From Schizosaccharomyces osmophilus (Eukaryota > Ascomycota > Schizosaccharomycetes > Schizosaccharomycetales > Schizosaccharomycetaceae), in the NCBI RefSeq assembly GCF_027921745.1, contig NC_079240.1:737001-801000 (forward strand): DNA of 64,000 nucleotides, in the 5' to 3' direction. A model generated the notes under the pieces. That model worked only from the letters and a program-made list of their open reading frames with translations, searched no databases and was not told where the DNA came from. The number at the start of each line of letters is the position of its first letter. The stretch's first letter is position 1. Below are positions 9,410 through 22,282 of this stretch, one piece after another. The translations under genes were made by a program, and so were the position numbers.

Positions 9410-11361
9410 GAAAAATCGTATAAGTCCTGAATTGTAAGGGTATAAATAGAAAAAATGCTCCAGAAAATGAGAGGTATATAATGAAAAAACGTAGATTTAC
9501 AAATTAAGTAATGAGAGAGAGATGAGAAAAAAAGAAAGCAATTAATGAAATAGAAAAGAAAGTAACAATGAATACAAAATGCAAATCACAATGCAAAAAA
9601 GAGGGATAAAAAGGGAATCAGATAATTTTTCAACACCAAACAGACCTTCTTTCAAAAACGTACTTTTCTATAAGCCAAGCCTCCGAAAAAAAAAGATGCG
9701 AATAGCTGAAAAGGGAATTATGTTAAAGGTATTTAACAATATATTCCTGTTTTATCAAACTCATATATCTTCTTCGTAACAAATTTCTGAATTTTGCTCT
9801 ACTGAAGTAAAAATGAAAAGTGAAGTAGAAGGAGAGTTTATTCAGCCCTCCGCTTGAATATACGCAGCAGTCACCAGTGCTACCTTGGAGCCATTTCTGT
9901 ACCTTGAAAAGTCTCTTTATCGTAATTAACGAGTATTACCGTAGTAATCCCATCCTGTTGCTTGTCGGAATTTTGTCTTTTCGTATGAAATAGCTTTTTC
10001 TATGGTTCATTAAAAGGTAATCTTTGTTGTAAGGTCATTAGGAAGAATTGTATTTTATTTAATAGGTAATGGTAGCGTGTAAATTTTCATATTGCAAAAA
10101 ACCACTCGCGTTACAGAATATCACCGAACGTACTTTGTAGAATAGAGTAAATTAAAAATAAGGAGAGTTATGAGGTGTCGTTTGACGAACTTTGGAGCCA
10201 TCCTGACAGTAAATAATGGATCTTCAGGAGTTAGATTTGCTTGCAATCCCTTTTCCTATTGTAGTTTCAACGACGTCCTATGGAATGGATATAAACGAAA
10301 GCAACAATAAACAGTAGGTCCTCCTTTAAGGAAACTCAAGGTCTATCCATTCTATTGAATATGTAAGTTGTCGATTGTACTAAAGTAAATTGTTCCAGCG
10401 AGAATACATTAAGAATTGTTGTTGCCTTTCACTGTCCCTCTAGATCAGGTCTTTTAAGTGGTATTACGCAAAGTGTTTGTATAGGCCATAGAAACATACA
10501 ATGTAATGAAGTAGTAATTCCATTTGCTTATGTTTTGCATGTATTTATCAAATACTAAAAGGATGGGTTCCAAAAATCTTGTTGCCCGATCCCACTCATT
10601 GACGTATGGATGCATTCCCTACTCTTTTCATTTCATAATTTGGAGTATCGTCACGGGACTCGCAATTGAAAGGATTTATAAACTTGATTGAGGATTCGCT
10701 GTACTGCTTAATTCGATAGATCATTGTAAGCCAAATTGTTACACCTTTCGACTATGTACATGTCATATATTATATGAGTGTACACGATAGTGTTGAACTG
10801 AGCGTATCCCTCAGATTCATTTTGACCAACTCTCGCATCCAACTTTTCTAACCCAGGATGATTTTAATACAGTTTCGTTCATGATTTTCCTCGTATGTCT
10901 AGGAATGCAATAAAACGTTTAGAGCTTAACGATTAATTTCTACGTTTTTATGGTTCTTTTCATTTTGGACTTTGCGGTTGCTTTTTCTTTATTCAGGTAA
11001 CAATGTAATACGAATATACTCTTTTCTATAAGTATGTACAGTCGAGTTTCGTGACCTTTAGGGAACGCGTTCCCGGTTTTGGTACTCGAGCTTACTGCCT
11101 TGAACTTTGGAAATCGACATCGAAGTAACAACATTAAGGTGACACTACGATTAAGAGTATTCTGTGAATCGGTAGTACATGGAACCTGCAAGTATTTACG
11201 ACGCAGAAGCCTTTTTGTCTCTTTTTCCCTAATATTACTGAACGCTAAAGAAAAAGAAAAAAGAAGAAAAGGCGCTCTATTAGTGGTTCGTAAAAACCAT
11301 TGACAACTTATCCGATTTTAGAAAAATCATCAAGTATTGCTTTTGACTTCATGCTATTTTA
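9410..11361. other. Long divergent intergenic region
   Basis: About 1.95 kb, the longest gap in the window, between aah3 (leftward) and the DNAJC11-like gene (rightward). Directly upstream of aah3 it is A/G-rich on the plus strand (9480-9560). I see no supported coding sequence, tRNA or named RNA. Its length leaves room for an unannotated transcript or an extended promoter. Confidence 0.4.
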
Positions 11362-13423
11362 ATGAAATTTATGATGGAAGAAACAAAAGAATTGTACGAA
11401 GTCCTTGGACTTCCTGTCGATGTATGTAGAAACAATAATTGCCTTATATGGCACTGGGTAACTTTTCTTTTACTAATTGCTTTATGAATGGCAGGCTACT
11501 TCTGCACAAATTAAAGATGCATATTACAGACTCTCAAAGCTCTTTCACCCGGATAGACACAATGTTGAACAAAAAACAATTGCAGAACAAAAGTTCCAGC
11601 GCGTACAGACCGCTTATGAAGTTCTTTCAGACCCGATAAAGCGCCAGATTTATGATAAATACGGCATGAAAGGACTAAAGGTTGACTGGGATATTGGTCC
11701 TCTTGGACAGTCAGCTGAAGAACTGCAGCAAGCTATCCGTGAACAACTTCAAGCTAAAGAGTCTCAGAGCTTGGACTCCTTAATTCAAAATAGAACTGAG
11801 ACAAATGTTATGATTAACGCTACCCCTTTATTCGCAAAAAATTTGCGTGTCCGTAATCCATTGGCATTAGGCATGGCTTCGACCAGAGAACTGACATTAC
11901 TCGAACGTTTCTCTTTGGTGCAATGGATATCATATCATTTAAAGAGTTCATTTAGTATTCCCTTGAACACTTCCAAAAATTTAAAAATTCCTATTCCGAA
12001 ATTTTTTCAAGGCTCTTCTGAAGATGATGAATTTTCCGATCATCTAGATGAAAGTGAGGCTGTAAATGGCTCAACGCGTCTTATTTTTATTTCCGAAGCA
12101 TCCGCAAAAATAGGAGCTAGGGCCCAGCCTTCTCTTTCCGCCGTTCTCCGACATCAACTGTCTCCTAGCCTAAGCACGGAAACAGGATTATCCCTTTTAC
12201 GCCCAGGAATTGCTACTCTCAAAGCTGTATATGCTCTGAACAATGAAACGTTTATTATTCCTATGGTTCGCATGGCTTCCTACAAGCGTCCACCCCAGGC
12301 TACCATCGTGATTGGCCGTCAAATCTCTCGATACGGCACGCTTTCTATACGCTGGAAAACCGGTAGTTGGTCTCTAGGTAATTGGGGAGCTGCGTATCCT
12401 TCAAACAACGCATCTTCTTTTTCCATAATCTGGCAACAACTCAAGCCTTCACCAGATGATCCTTTCCCACTTTTGAAATGGAACGCTGAACTGACAGCTG
12501 GACTAATGTATAGCGGGATTGCTTGCAATTACAATCTCAAAACCGTAGGTCCATATCAAATGCAATGTGGTACATCCCTCAGTACTGTGGGAGGTTTACA
12601 AGTTACTGCAGACGCGAATCGAAAAGTTTTCCGTCATAGCGCCATGGGTATGACTATGGCTGTTGCTGTTCCGTCTGGTGCCATCACTTTGAACATTAGG
12701 TATGTGTTTTCTTTTATGTTTAAATGTTTCATAGCATACTAACAAAACATTAGTTGGTCTAGATTGGGCCAAAAGTTTTCTTTCCCTATTATGTGGAGCG
12801 GCGCGTTTGACAGATCGTCGATATTTTGGGGATTGGTTTTACCAATTGGCACAGTTTTAGGCATTGATAATCTTTTCCTACGCCCCAGACGTATATCTGA
12901 GGCTAAGCGCAAGAGAGCTCGTCGTCTGCAACAACATAAAAAAATACATGACACAAAGAAAGAAGAGGCCGAGCAAACAGTTACGTTAATGAGAGAACTT
13001 GTGCAGAAAAAGCAAAAAGTGGAAACCGAAAAAGGCGGTCTCATTATCGAATTTGCAGAATACAGAACTATTCCCAAAAATTCAGTCTTGACTAGACGAA
13101 AAGAGCAGGTCATAAGACAAGATGTTACCATACCAATTGCTTCTCTGGTCGACGATTCTCGTTTAGTTATCCCTTCCAGTGTTTCCAAAGTAAGTAAGAA
13201 AGAAACAAGCTCAATCTAACAACATAGTCTTCAATTATTGGAATTTACCCTCTATTTTCCGATGCTGATAAAGAATTGCTGATTATTTATAAATTTCATC
13301 AGCAGTCTCATCATGTTTTGTTACGAGAAAAACAAGGGGTTCTTTTGCCTAATCGAGGTATGGTTATATTTAATGGAAGGGTTTTGCTAATTTAAACTTA
13401 TAGAACACAAGTTGTTACAATAA
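11362..13423 (+). CDS. DNAJC11-like J-domain protein
   Basis: Five exons: 11362-11421, 11495-12699, 12754-13189, 13228-13357 and 13404-13423, giving 616 aa with frame kept at every junction. The J domain starts in exon 1 (ELYEVLGLPVD) and continues in exon 2 with the HPD signature (LFHPDRHN). The body has the beta-rich DNAJC11 middle region, and the C-terminus ends in the DUF3395-like part (GIYPLFSDADKELL...PNREHKLLQ). Human DNAJC11 is a mitochondrial outer-membrane partner of MICOS; the S. pombe homologue I recall is SPCC63.03 (about 640 aa). Three in-frame ATGs lie at 11362, 11371 and 11374, so the exact start is open by up to four residues. It sits between aah3 and mok14, same strand as mok14. 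Confidence 0.88.
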
Positions 13424-13672
13424 AGCGACTTCTTTGTTTATGTTTATATTGGGTTCCCACCGGGGGTTTGTTTGTTTACATATAAGCAAGTACATATAAA
13501 CGCTGTTAACGCTCATCATATTTTAACCAGAACAATCACTCAAAAGGTAGGTCAAACTAAAGTCTTTTTCAAGGCTAAGTGAGGACGGGTTTTTCGTTAA
13601 CTCCTAACTGTATCTTGCTGCTTCCTAGTAAAATACGGTGCTTTAGAAAAAAACGATACTCTTGTAAAAGTT

Positions 13673-16600
13673 ATGTTGATTTCTAAATGTGCCTATGTTC
13701 TGCAAAGCCTTTTCTTTTTTATAGGGTTATCCCTAGCAGAACGAAGAACGGCTAGTCAGCATGGCTTTGACGAAATTACTTTATCCGCTAAAGCAGTTGA
13801 GCCCCTTCCTGAATTTAATAATTCTCTGATAGACTTTAGTAGTACCATCTTAGAGACTGGTTCTTCGGATTACTCGACGAATCTTACCACCGATAATTTA
13901 TGGTCTTCTGAATCTTCAACACCTTTAATTGAGATTTCTAAAGTTGAATATCCCGAATTAAATAGTTCGGTAGTCGGGGAAAAAGTTGCTGACTACTTCA
14001 ACTCCCTAAATTTTGAAGGAAAGGCGGCATTAGCTGCTTTAAATGCCTTAAAGCATTCTTACGGCTCTTCGCATGTTCGAAGGTTTACCCCGTATGAGCT
14101 TTTTGGACAATCACAATGGGTTGAGGAAGCCACCGAAATCACTCATGCCGGTTGGTCGATTATGTTTGACAACTTTGGCCGCTACTTCACACTGGAATTA
14201 AGAGGACTTCGTGAAATTACTTTTGCCTTCTTCATCCTTTTTTCTCTGCTTCCTATTGCTACTGGTGCCATGACAGTTTATATCTTTAAAAGGAGATATT
14301 ACGCGGTAACTTTCAATAAACAGGGTCGGTCGAAAAAATCCGTTAGACAACTTCAAGAGAATTTTGTTACTGATTTCGATGACACCTCGAATTTATCAGC
14401 AACTCTCGCCCTACCAGACAACGATGAACCATTAGTGGTGAGGGAACCTCCCCAAGAGCGTTTAAGTATCTTATTTGCTACTCTTGAATACAATATCCCA
14501 GACTGGAATATCAAAATCAAAATAGGTGGTTTAGGAGTTATGGCTCAGCTTATGAGCAATAATCTTCAACGTTATGATTTAATCTGGGTAGTACCGTGCG
14601 TTGGTGATATCGTTTATCCAGTTGCTGAAACCGCGCCTTCCATCATTGTTAAAATCGTCAACCAAGAGTATGAGGTAAAAGTTTACTATCACTACCTCGA
14701 AAATATAAAGTATGTTATTCTTGATTGCCCTATTTTAAGGAAGCAAACGTCCCGCAATCCTTATCCACTACGTATGGACGATTTTTCCTCTGCTATATTC
14801 TATAGTATATGGAATCAATCGATTGCAGCTGTAATGATGCGTGAAAATCCTGACATTTATCATATAAATGATTATCATTGCGCTCTAGCCCCTTTATATA
14901 ACCTTCCTAGAACTGTGCCTTGTGCTGTCTCATTACATAATGCAGAATTCCAGGGTCTTTGGCCTCTTCAATCCGCAAATGATTTAAGAGATGTTTGTGG
15001 ACTTTTTAATATTCCTAAGTCGGTTTGTAAAGGCTACGTTCAGTTCGGTAACGCTTTCAATTTAATGCATGCGGCTGCCTCGTACGTTCGCAAGCATCAA
15101 TCTGGTTTTGGTGTAGTAGGTGTTTCCGATAAATATGGTCACCGATCTTGGGTCCGCTATCCCGTTTTTTGGAGTTTAAAAAAAGTTGGGCATTTACCTA
15201 ATCCCGATCCAACTGATGTCGATCGTGCTACAACTTTTGAACCCAAACAATTACCTGACCTTGCCGAATATAATGAAAAGCGAAAGGTTGAAAAGCGAAA
15301 GACTCAAGAATGGGCTGGATTAACTGTTGACGACACAGCCGACCTTTTGGTGTTTGTTGGACGTTGGTCTGTGCAAAAGGGTATCGATCTCATTGCCGAC
15401 CTTGCTCCTACGCTGCTAGACAAGTACAACACCCAGATTATCGTCGTTGGTCCAGTAATTGATTTACACGGAAAATTTGCTGCTGAAAAGTTCGCGTACA
15501 TTATGGAGCGGTATCCCGGGCGCGTTTTTTCTCGTCCCGAGTTTGTTCACTTACCTTCATTCATATTTGATGGCGCTGATTTTGCGTTAATACCTTCTCG
15601 TGATGAACCGTTTGGTTTGGTAGCAGTTGAATTTGGTAGAAGGGGAGCTATCTGTATTGGTGCTCGTGTTGGTGGTTTGGGAGAAATGCCTGGATGGTGG
15701 TACGTCGTTGAATCTTCAACTACTCCTCATCTCTTGAAGCAATTTGAAACGGCTTGCTCGAGAGCTCTGAACTCCTCGTCCGAACTGCGTCATAATCTTC
15801 GCATGGCAGCTATTCAGCAACGCTTTCCCGTCACTGAGTGGATGGCCTTATACGATAAGCTAATAAAGAAGTGCATCAAGACCCACAAGAAAGTTGTTAA
15901 AGCAAGCGCTGTCGACGAGCAGTCCGCTTACGTTTCTACTACTCTACCAGGTATTAAAGTTTATGATACGGACGGAGCTGTCGTGGCAAACAAACCTAAC
16001 GATAAAGTTCAAGAAGCACCTGATACTTCAGAATTGTCTAACTCGACAGCTGAAAAGAACAATATAGTTCCAGGGCAACTTAGCCCAGAGAAACTTGACG
16101 AAATTATGGAAGCCGACAATGATTCAGTTGCGTCCTCAGTAGGCAGCCGGCCTTTGTCGGAATTAACTTACGTCTCTCAAAGTTCAATGAATTTTGGATC
16201 TAAGCTCGGCGTAAGGTTTATTGATACAAATGGCGTGGCAATCTCGGAGTTTTCGGCAGCTTTAATTAGTTTAACCCCAGAAAATTCCAAAACAAAGTTG
16301 TGCATTGATAATTTCTTGGTGAAAATACTACAAAAATGGTATAATGAAGAGCATCACTATTATAGAACCGGCTTTCGTCCCCGTTTTTACAAGTACTTGA
16401 AAACACGAGGCAAGAAACCCCGAGAACTTGATGACGGTTCTAGTGTCCTTTCCGAAAGCTCGTTTCGGGAAGACTTTGGCCCTGTCAGAGGTGTTGCTGG
16501 CCACCAGCTATCTACATGTCAAAGAGTGATGTATGTGAAGGTGTTAGGCTGGCCGCTGTATGCTATTTTTCTTGCTCTGGGACAAATCCTATCAATTTCT

Positions 16601-17836
16601 TCGTTTCATTTATCCCTTTTATCTGGATTTGAAAGGAATCATATGACCTCTCTGTATGTAGTAAGCGGAGTATTTATAATCTCTACCTTTTTTTGGTGGG
16701 GTCTTTACAAAAATTTTGCAAGCATTCATTCTTTGTCGATTCCGTTTACTGTGTATGGTTTAGCATTCACCATGACCGGCATTTCATCTATGCCTTTTAT
16801 TCCATTTATGACGAGAGGGTGGTTGAGTTATGGAGCTACCTGGATTTATGCTATTGCAGCATCTAGTGGACCATTGTATTTTACATTGAATTTCGAAGAT
16901 GAGCATACTAAAGGCTTAGGCTCTTGGGTTACTCGAGCTTGTATTTTACATGGTCTTCAACAGTTGTGGACGGCTTTGCTTTGGCTTTGGGGAACACTAT
17001 CCAGTCGTTTAGATTGGAACTATTCCGTTTTAATCAGACCTATGAACAATATGCTTGTTGCAGCCGCTGTATGGCCGATTGCATTTGTGCTTATGCTAAT
17101 TACAGTTATGTTGTACAAAGGTCTACCTCCCTTTTATCGACAAACACCAGGTAGCGTACCCGCATTTTCCAAGGCTTTGTTCCATCGTCGAGTAGTTATA
17201 TGCTTCTTACTTATGGTTGCCAACCAAAACTTTTGGATGTCTTCCTTGATCAGTCATGGATGGAGATTCTTCTGGAATTCTGAACTCACAGTGCTTTGGA
17301 AAGTCATTCTTATGATGTTCAGTTTCCTTGTGTTTTTGTGGGTTGGTCTATTGACTTTATTGGGGAGGTTATCGAATACTCATACTTGGTTAATTCCGGT
17401 GTTGGGTTTAGGATTTGGAGGAATTAAATGGATTCATGTATTTTGGGGAACATCGAATATCGGATTCTTTTTGCCCTGGGCTGGAATTTCAGGAGCATAT
17501 ATAGGTCGAGCACTATGGCTTTGGCTAGGAGTCTTGGATTCTATCCAAGGAATTGGGTGTGGTCTAATTCTTCTTCAAACGCTTTCTCGAAGGCACGTGA
17601 CGAACACTTTGTTAACTGCTCAAGTAATTGGTGCTTCAGTTACACTGTTGGCGTCTGCAATATCACCTACCAAAACTGGACCGAGCAACGTGTTCCCCGA
17701 TTTAACTGGTTATACAACAGCTGATGGCTTAAAACCAATTGCTAATCTTGCTTTTTGGGTCTGTCTTTGCTTAAATGTTATTTTGTGTGGTGTCTATCTA
17801 AAATGCTTCCACAAAGAAAATATAAACAGGCCTTAG
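13673..17836 (+). CDS. mok14: Alpha-1,3-glucan synthase-like protein without amylase domain
   Basis: Single exon, 1387 aa. Order: signal sequence or first hydrophobic segment (residues 7-22); a short lumenal or extracellular segment; a membrane helix at about 180-205; a cytosolic GT5 glycogen/starch-synthase-type domain (about 260-740) with KIGGLG at 281-286 and the nucleotide-sugar motif [14 protein letters not shown] at about 645; a linker; then a polytopic C-terminal region of about a dozen helices (about 955-1380) resembling a transporter. This is the layout of S. pombe Mok14 (about 1370 aa), shorter than Ags1/Mok1 because the extracellular amylase-like domain is missing. S. pombe Mok11-14 act mainly in spore-wall assembly, so meiotic expression is likely but inferred. 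It ends with a histidine- and lysine-containing cytosolic tail. Confidence 0.94.
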   Translation: MLISKCAYVLQSLFFFIGLSLAERRTASQHGFDEITLSAKAVEPLPEFNNSLIDFSSTILETGSSDYSTNLTTDNLWSSESSTPLIEISKVEYPELNSSVVGEKVADYFNSLNFEGKAALAALNALKHSYGSSHVRRFTPYELFGQSQWVEEATEITHAGWSIMFDNFGRYFTLELRGLREITFAFFILFSLLPIATGAMTVYIFKRRYYAVTFNKQGRSKKSVRQLQENFVTDFDDTSNLSATLALPDNDEPLVVREPPQERLSILFATLEYNIPDWNIKIKIGGLGVMAQLMSNNLQRYDLIWVVPCVGDIVYPVAETAPSIIVKIVNQEYEVKVYYHYLENIKYVILDCPILRKQTSRNPYPLRMDDFSSAIFYSIWNQSIAAVMMRENPDIYHINDYHCALAPLYNLPRTVPCAVSLHNAEFQGLWPLQSANDLRDVCGLFNIPKSVCKGYVQFGNAFNLMHAAASYVRKHQSGFGVVGVSDKYGHRSWVRYPVFWSLKKVGHLPNPDPTDVDRATTFEPKQLPDLAEYNEKRKVEKRKTQEWAGLTVDDTADLLVFVGRWSVQKGIDLIADLAPTLLDKYNTQIIVVGPVIDLHGKFAAEKFAYIMERYPGRVFSRPEFVHLPSFIFDGADFALIPSRDEPFGLVAVEFGRRGAICIGARVGGLGEMPGWWYVVESSTTPHLLKQFETACSRALNSSSELRHNLRMAAIQQRFPVTEWMALYDKLIKKCIKTHKKVVKASAVDEQSAYVSTTLPGIKVYDTDGAVVANKPNDKVQEAPDTSELSNSTAEKNNIVPGQLSPEKLDEIMEADNDSVASSVGSRPLSELTYVSQSSMNFGSKLGVRFIDTNGVAISEFSAALISLTPENSKTKLCIDNFLVKILQKWYNEEHHYYRTGFRPRFYKYLKTRGKKPRELDDGSSVLSESSFREDFGPVRGVAGHQLSTCQRVMYVKVLGWPLYAIFLALGQILSISSFHLSLLSGFERNHMTSLYVVSGVFIISTFFWWGLYKNFASIHSLSIPFTVYGLAFTMTGISSMPFIPFMTRGWLSYGATWIYAIAASSGPLYFTLNFEDEHTKGLGSWVTRACILHGLQQLWTALLWLWGTLSSRLDWNYSVLIRPMNNMLVAAAVWPIAFVLMLITVMLYKGLPPFYRQTPGSVPAFSKALFHRRVVICFLLMVANQNFWMSSLISHGWRFFWNSELTVLWKVILMMFSFLVFLWVGLLTLLGRLSNTHTWLIPVLGLGFGGIKWIHVFWGTSNIGFFLPWAGISGAYIGRALWLWLGVLDSIQGIGCGLILLQTLSRRHVTNTLLTAQVIGASVTLLASAISPTKTGPSNVFPDLTGYTTADGLKPIANLAFWVCLCLNVILCGVYLKCFHKENINRP

Positions 17837-18180
17837 TGAATTTCTTTTTCAAAGGTCTTTTTTTTCATAGTTTAATATGATATTTATAAGTTTTGTACAT
17901 TAGGAAATGATTTATAATGGTCTCGGTAGCTTTAGTGTAAATTCGCATGATCTCTCTTAATAGAAAGCCCATATCATAAAATAATTCATTCAATTTCACA
18001 GTGGTTTTCATACTTAAGTTTACTTTGGTAAACTGCCAGAGGAGAATTGCACTTTTCAATCGCTTCCTCCTATACGTCGGATAGTCCGCCAAATTTGTCT
18101 TAGATTTAAACGTCTCTCAAACATATCCATAAAAGACGTTGAATCAAATTTTCTACGAGAATTTACGAAAATATACAAAA
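17837..18180. other. Short intergenic region
   Basis: About 340 bp between mok14 and tap42, both rightward. Nothing recognised. Confidence 0.4.
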
Positions 18181-19158
18181 ATGGATGCCAAATCTTTGAA
18201 AGATTTGTGGAATGAAACAAACCAGTTAAAAGAAACAAAAGGGATTTCTCAAGAAACAGTTCCGCAATTGGTAAAAGGATATGAATCCTGTCTTGGTTTG
18301 GTCCGTAGAGTGCGTCTATTCTCTATGAATGAAGATATTGACGAAGTGAAAACGAGTGAATTAAGGTATTTGCTATTGGATTTTGAACTCGCGAAGTGTA
18401 TGGAACAATGGATGCAGAATGACCGATTAAAAGTCATTGAATACTCAAAGAGTTGTTACGAGAATTTCCTTCGAATATGCGAAGGCTATGGGCTGAAGCC
18501 ATTACCAGTTTCTTCGTTTACAAAAGATACAAATACCAGAGCTATAAAAATAGCAAGGTACAAGCTACGAAAAGACATGGAAAAAGAGATGGATTCCATG
18601 ACCAAAGGAAAAATACAGGATGAAGAATTGGAGCGAAGATGGTGGATTAACAAAATACGAATGGCGTTAGAAGACACAGTTGACGATTTCGAGCATATTG
18701 AAATGGAGATTCAGATTTTAAGAAGTTCACGAATACAGTTACAAGGAAATGAAGAAGATGCGATAACCAAAGGCAAAGAAACGCTGAGAAAGGAAGAGCA
18801 AGGAAAGCAGGATCATAATACCTGGAAACTGGATTTGCTTAGTAAAGAAACCCTTCTGGATCCAAAAAATAGACCTATACAACCATTTACGATTGTTTCA
18901 GATAGAAATACAACATCGAAAAATGTCTTTGGACCTGGTTATAATTTGCCAACAATGAGTGTGGATGAGTATTTGGATGAGGAATACAAGCGCGGAAATA
19001 TCATAAGCCAAAAGGATAACCAGGATCAGGAAGGGTCTGCTGACGATGAAGAAGATGATGAAATAGCTGATGCCAAAACCATGAAAGCACGATACTGGGA
19101 TGAATATACAGAAGCCAATCCTCGGGGCAGTGGAAACACAATGGTTAACCGTGGATAA
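18181..19158 (+). CDS. tap42: TAP42/alpha4 family regulator of PP2A-type phosphatases
   Basis: Single exon, 325 aa, from the first ATG in frame (MDAKSLKDLWNETNQ). Tap42 proteins bind the catalytic subunits of PP2A-like phosphatases downstream of TOR. The N-terminal two thirds is an all-helical repeat with the conserved ELRYLLLDFELAKC segment and a central charged helical part. The C-terminal signature is clear: a DD/EE acidic patch followed by WDEYTEANPRGSGNTMVNRG, the usual family ending. Length matches S. pombe SPCC63.05. It should be a soluble cytoplasmic and nuclear protein. Confidence 0.92.
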   Translation: MDAKSLKDLWNETNQLKETKGISQETVPQLVKGYESCLGLVRRVRLFSMNEDIDEVKTSELRYLLLDFELAKCMEQWMQNDRLKVIEYSKSCYENFLRICEGYGLKPLPVSSFTKDTNTRAIKIARYKLRKDMEKEMDSMTKGKIQDEELERRWWINKIRMALEDTVDDFEHIEMEIQILRSSRIQLQGNEEDAITKGKETLRKEEQGKQDHNTWKLDLLSKETLLDPKNRPIQPFTIVSDRNTTSKNVFGPGYNLPTMSVDEYLDEEYKRGNIISQKDNQDQEGSADDEEDDEIADAKTMKARYWDEYTEANPRGSGNTMVNRG

Positions 19159-19645
19159 TACATTTTAAATAAATGTGTCTCAATTACAGGATCAACCTAT
19201 ATAGTCACATCCAAAAGAACAAATGATCTTGAGCAAACCACGTTATGAAGCGGTTTAATTCTATGTTAAATATTGTTTTTATTGTTTTAATTAAACTCAA
19301 ACTCAAATTTGATTTTTTTTTTTTAATTCGCAAGCGAATACCATCGGTGATAATGTTCGATTGCCCAAAAGCTATAGAATAATAGTAGAAATAGAAAATT
19401 ATCAATTTTTTAAAAACGAAATTGCCATATGATTTGATGCTTTCAATTTTACCCATTCTCTCTCTTGGAGCAAATATAAGTCAAACCACTCCCAGACGGC
19501 GTGGTTATATGCAACTGTTGAGACATTAGTATATTTTTTGGTTCAGTACAAAATAACCTTTATTATAAAACCAGAAGAAAGTGTTTTTGTTCTAACTTCT
19601 ATTCAATCGTTCTTTTCGCCGTTTTAGAAGTACTCACTAAAAACG
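19159..19645. other. Intergenic region
   Basis: About 490 bp upstream of the WDR89-like gene. AT-rich with a short T tract near 19314; nothing else recognised. Confidence 0.4.
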
Positions 19646-20641
19646 ATGGTTGCTGCAAATTCTTCGGTTAGGATTGGAAATGATGCCGAGACATATGTGT
19701 TCGACGTAGCTCAACTGAAAGATCATATAGCTGCTAGCTGTTCTAACGGTACTTGGGCTTGTTATGACAAGACAACTTTACGAGAGTCATTCAAAGTCCC
19801 AAAAGCGCACTCCAATATCACTGGTATTATCAATTATGAAAAGCATAATGGTGTGCTAACTTGTGGTACTGACGGAAAATTACAACTGTGGGATATACGA
19901 GATTCATCATCTAAGCCAGCTAGAACTTGGACCTCACAATCGGTGCCCTTTACATGCTTGGCGGCGAATCAGACAGAGCAAATAGCAGCTGGTTCTGAAT
20001 TGACACGATCGTTGGCTTCTATCTTTTTGCTAGATGCTAGAAACGAGCAAAAGATCATTCGTCAATGGAACGATGCACACAACGACGATATAACCAGCTT
20101 ACAATTTCATCCAAAAGATAATAATTTATTACTTTCTGGGTCCGTGGATGGACTTGTAAATCTTATGGACATTACCAAAGATGAAGATACAGAGAATACC
20201 GACGAAGACCCATTGTTGCATGTGATTAACCATGATGCTTCTATCCACATTGCTCGCTTTTTAGGTAAGCGAAGAGTTTTGGCATTGTCTCATATGGAAT
20301 CTTATGCTTTATATAAATTGAAGCGTGATTCGGACGACAAAACATGGACTAGTAAAGAGGTTACTTCTAACCAAGACTTACGACAATCGCTTCCATGCAG
20401 TTATGTAATTGATGCTTTTCCTGGTAATGATAAGCGCTCTTGTATGCTGGCTTTCGGTTCTTTTTCAAGTAATGAGACTCAGTTAGCTTCTTTGGATGCA
20501 GATACAGGTGAAATCAATAAAGAAGACATCGTATTTGAAAGGATGAGTACTGAAATATGTCGAGCTATCACTTATGACTCTAAAAATCATGTCTATTACA
20601 CAGGCGGTGAAGATGGTATGCTACAATGCTTCGCAGTATAA
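19646..20641 (+). CDS. WDR89-like WD-repeat protein
   Basis: Single exon, 331 aa, the same length I recall for S. pombe SPCC63.06. WD-type repeats are visible: a repeat ending LQLWDIRDSS near residue 92, one with HNDDITSLQFHPKDNNLLLSGSVDGLVNLMD near residues 143-173 (described in parts), and a final HVYYTGGEDGMLQCF at the C-terminus. About six to seven blades are expected. WDR89 proteins have no catalytic activity; the role of the fungal members is poorly defined. Start chosen at the first ATG, in a purine-rich context (AAACGATGG). Confidence 0.85.
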   Translation: MVAANSSVRIGNDAETYVFDVAQLKDHIAASCSNGTWACYDKTTLRESFKVPKAHSNITGIINYEKHNGVLTCGTDGKLQLWDIRDSSSKPARTWTSQSVPFTCLAANQTEQIAAGSELTRSLASIFLLDARNEQKIIRQWNDAHNDDITSLQFHPKDNNLLLSGSVDGLVNLMDITKDEDTENTDEDPLLHVINHDASIHIARFLGKRRVLALSHMESYALYKLKRDSDDKTWTSKEVTSNQDLRQSLPCSYVIDAFPGNDKRSCMLAFGSFSSNETQLASLDADTGEINKEDIVFERMSTEICRAITYDSKNHVYYTGGEDGMLQCFAV

Positions 20642-21099
20642 TTCCAAGATTCAAGAATTAGAAAAAGGAACATATAAAAATAGACAATCTTATTTATTAG
20701 CATTTTTTTTGGTATTTTTGAATAGGAAATTATCCCATACTTGGCTTGTACTTTTGGCATCATTCCTTTAAATGAGTTAATGGACCTGTAAGAGCATATA
20801 TTTATCTCAAAACGCTGTATAGTCATAAAGATTGTAGTAAATGTAATGCACCTAACCTATTTTTAAGCATATTTACATATATATGCTTGCGCTATTTTTT
20901 CTATTACTAATTTTCTTTATTACCTTAGAAAACGTTATTTAAGCATATGTTAAAATAAATGCAGGCCTTTGGCATATTATCAAAACTGCAGTAAAACACC
21001 ATTTGACTTAGTGTAAGTAAACAAGACTTACAATATTCAGCATTATTCTTGTACATAGAATATTTTGGTTATTTTAGGTCGGATTTCGGAGTCTTAGTA
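20642..21099. other. Intergenic region
   Basis: About 460 bp of AT-rich sequence upstream of thg1; ATATGCTTGCG and TTAAGCATAT elements recur at about 20862-20950, possibly chance. No gene recognised. Confidence 0.35.
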
Positions 21100-22041
21100 A
21101 TGGCTAATTCTCGGTTTGAGTATGTCAAACAATATGAGCGAATGGATAGATTATTACCTGAAACATATATTGTGATTCGAATTGACGGCAAAGGATTTCA
21201 CAAATTCACTAAAAAACATGAATTTGAAAAACCGAACGATCTTAGGTGCTTGAGTTTAATGAACGCAGCAGCTAAAGTAGTAATGTCAGAATTTACAGAC
21301 ATTGTATTGGCATATGGGGACAGTGATGAGTACAGGTATTATAATATCTGCATCTATGATATCTAACTAAATAGTTTTATATGGTCGAAAAGTACTGAAC
21401 TATATGAACGAAGAGAAAGCAAATTGGTCTCCCATGTGTGCTCCTTGTTTACGTCTGCATTCGTTTTCAATTGGACTCGATATTTTGATATTCCACTCTT
21501 GTCTCTTCCATCATTTGACGGCCGTGCTGTTTTGTACCCCAGCATTTTTGTTTTACGGGATTATCTGAATTGGAGACAGGCAGACTGTCATATAAATAAT
21601 TTGTACAACACTACGTTTTGGGCTTTAATACAAAAAGGAGGATTAACAAATACAAAGGCAGAAGAATACTTAAAGGTAAGTAATGATAATGATTATGGTC
21701 GGACAATGTCGTTAACTTAGTGGTCTTTCGGGATCGTTGTAGGGTACCGTCAGTTCTCAAAAACATGAAATTCTCTTTTCCCAGTTTCATATAAATTATA
21801 ATAACGAACTTGAAATTTATAAAAAGGGTTCAATCTGGGTACGGGAGGTAAGTTCAAATTCAATTAACTTAGATCTGTTACTTACCCAGTCCAGCTTGAA
21901 GAAAATGAATCAGCTCCTTCTAAACACCAAAAGTACTCTACGAAACAAAAACGAAAAATGGGTCTACGATTGCTTCATGTAAGCATTATTGACAATGAGT
22001 TTTGGAATACTCGGCCCTACCTCAGCATATTGCTTAACTAA
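21100..22041 (+). CDS. thg1: tRNA-His guanylyltransferase
   Basis: Four exons: 21100-21335, 21375-21675, 21743-21847 and 21895-22041, giving 262 aa (S. pombe Thg1 is about this length). Thg1 adds the essential G-1 to the 5' end of tRNA-His by 3'-5' polymerisation. The metal-binding core is intact: RIDGKGFHKFTKKH in exon 1 and YGDSDEYSF, whose serine codon is created by the first splice. Exon 2 carries ERRESKLVS and SFDGRAVLYPS and the tRNA-contact stretch WRQADCHINNLYNT. The C-terminus ends VSIIDNEFWNTRPYLSILLN. The last acceptor (TCCAG at 21890-21894) was chosen because it restores this conserved end; the CAG-type site four bases earlier gives a short unrelated tail. Followed at 241 bp by the convergent atg1 gene. 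Confidence 0.93.
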
Positions 22042-22282
22042 GTTATTATACCTGACGTAGCAAATAGTTTACTACTTTAGACGTGCAAAAAGAAATTTAT
22101 TGAAGCCATAGATTTGCTTGCAAAGCTTCTCTATAATCAGTTAAATATAGATTAAATAATTAAGTAAAAAAATATTAGCGGTAGAGTATGGAGTCATAAC
22201 AAAATTAATCGAAATTCATAAATGTGAAATCGGTTGGAAAAACAAAATCCTTCCAACAGGTAAATAAAAACAGGTGACTATT

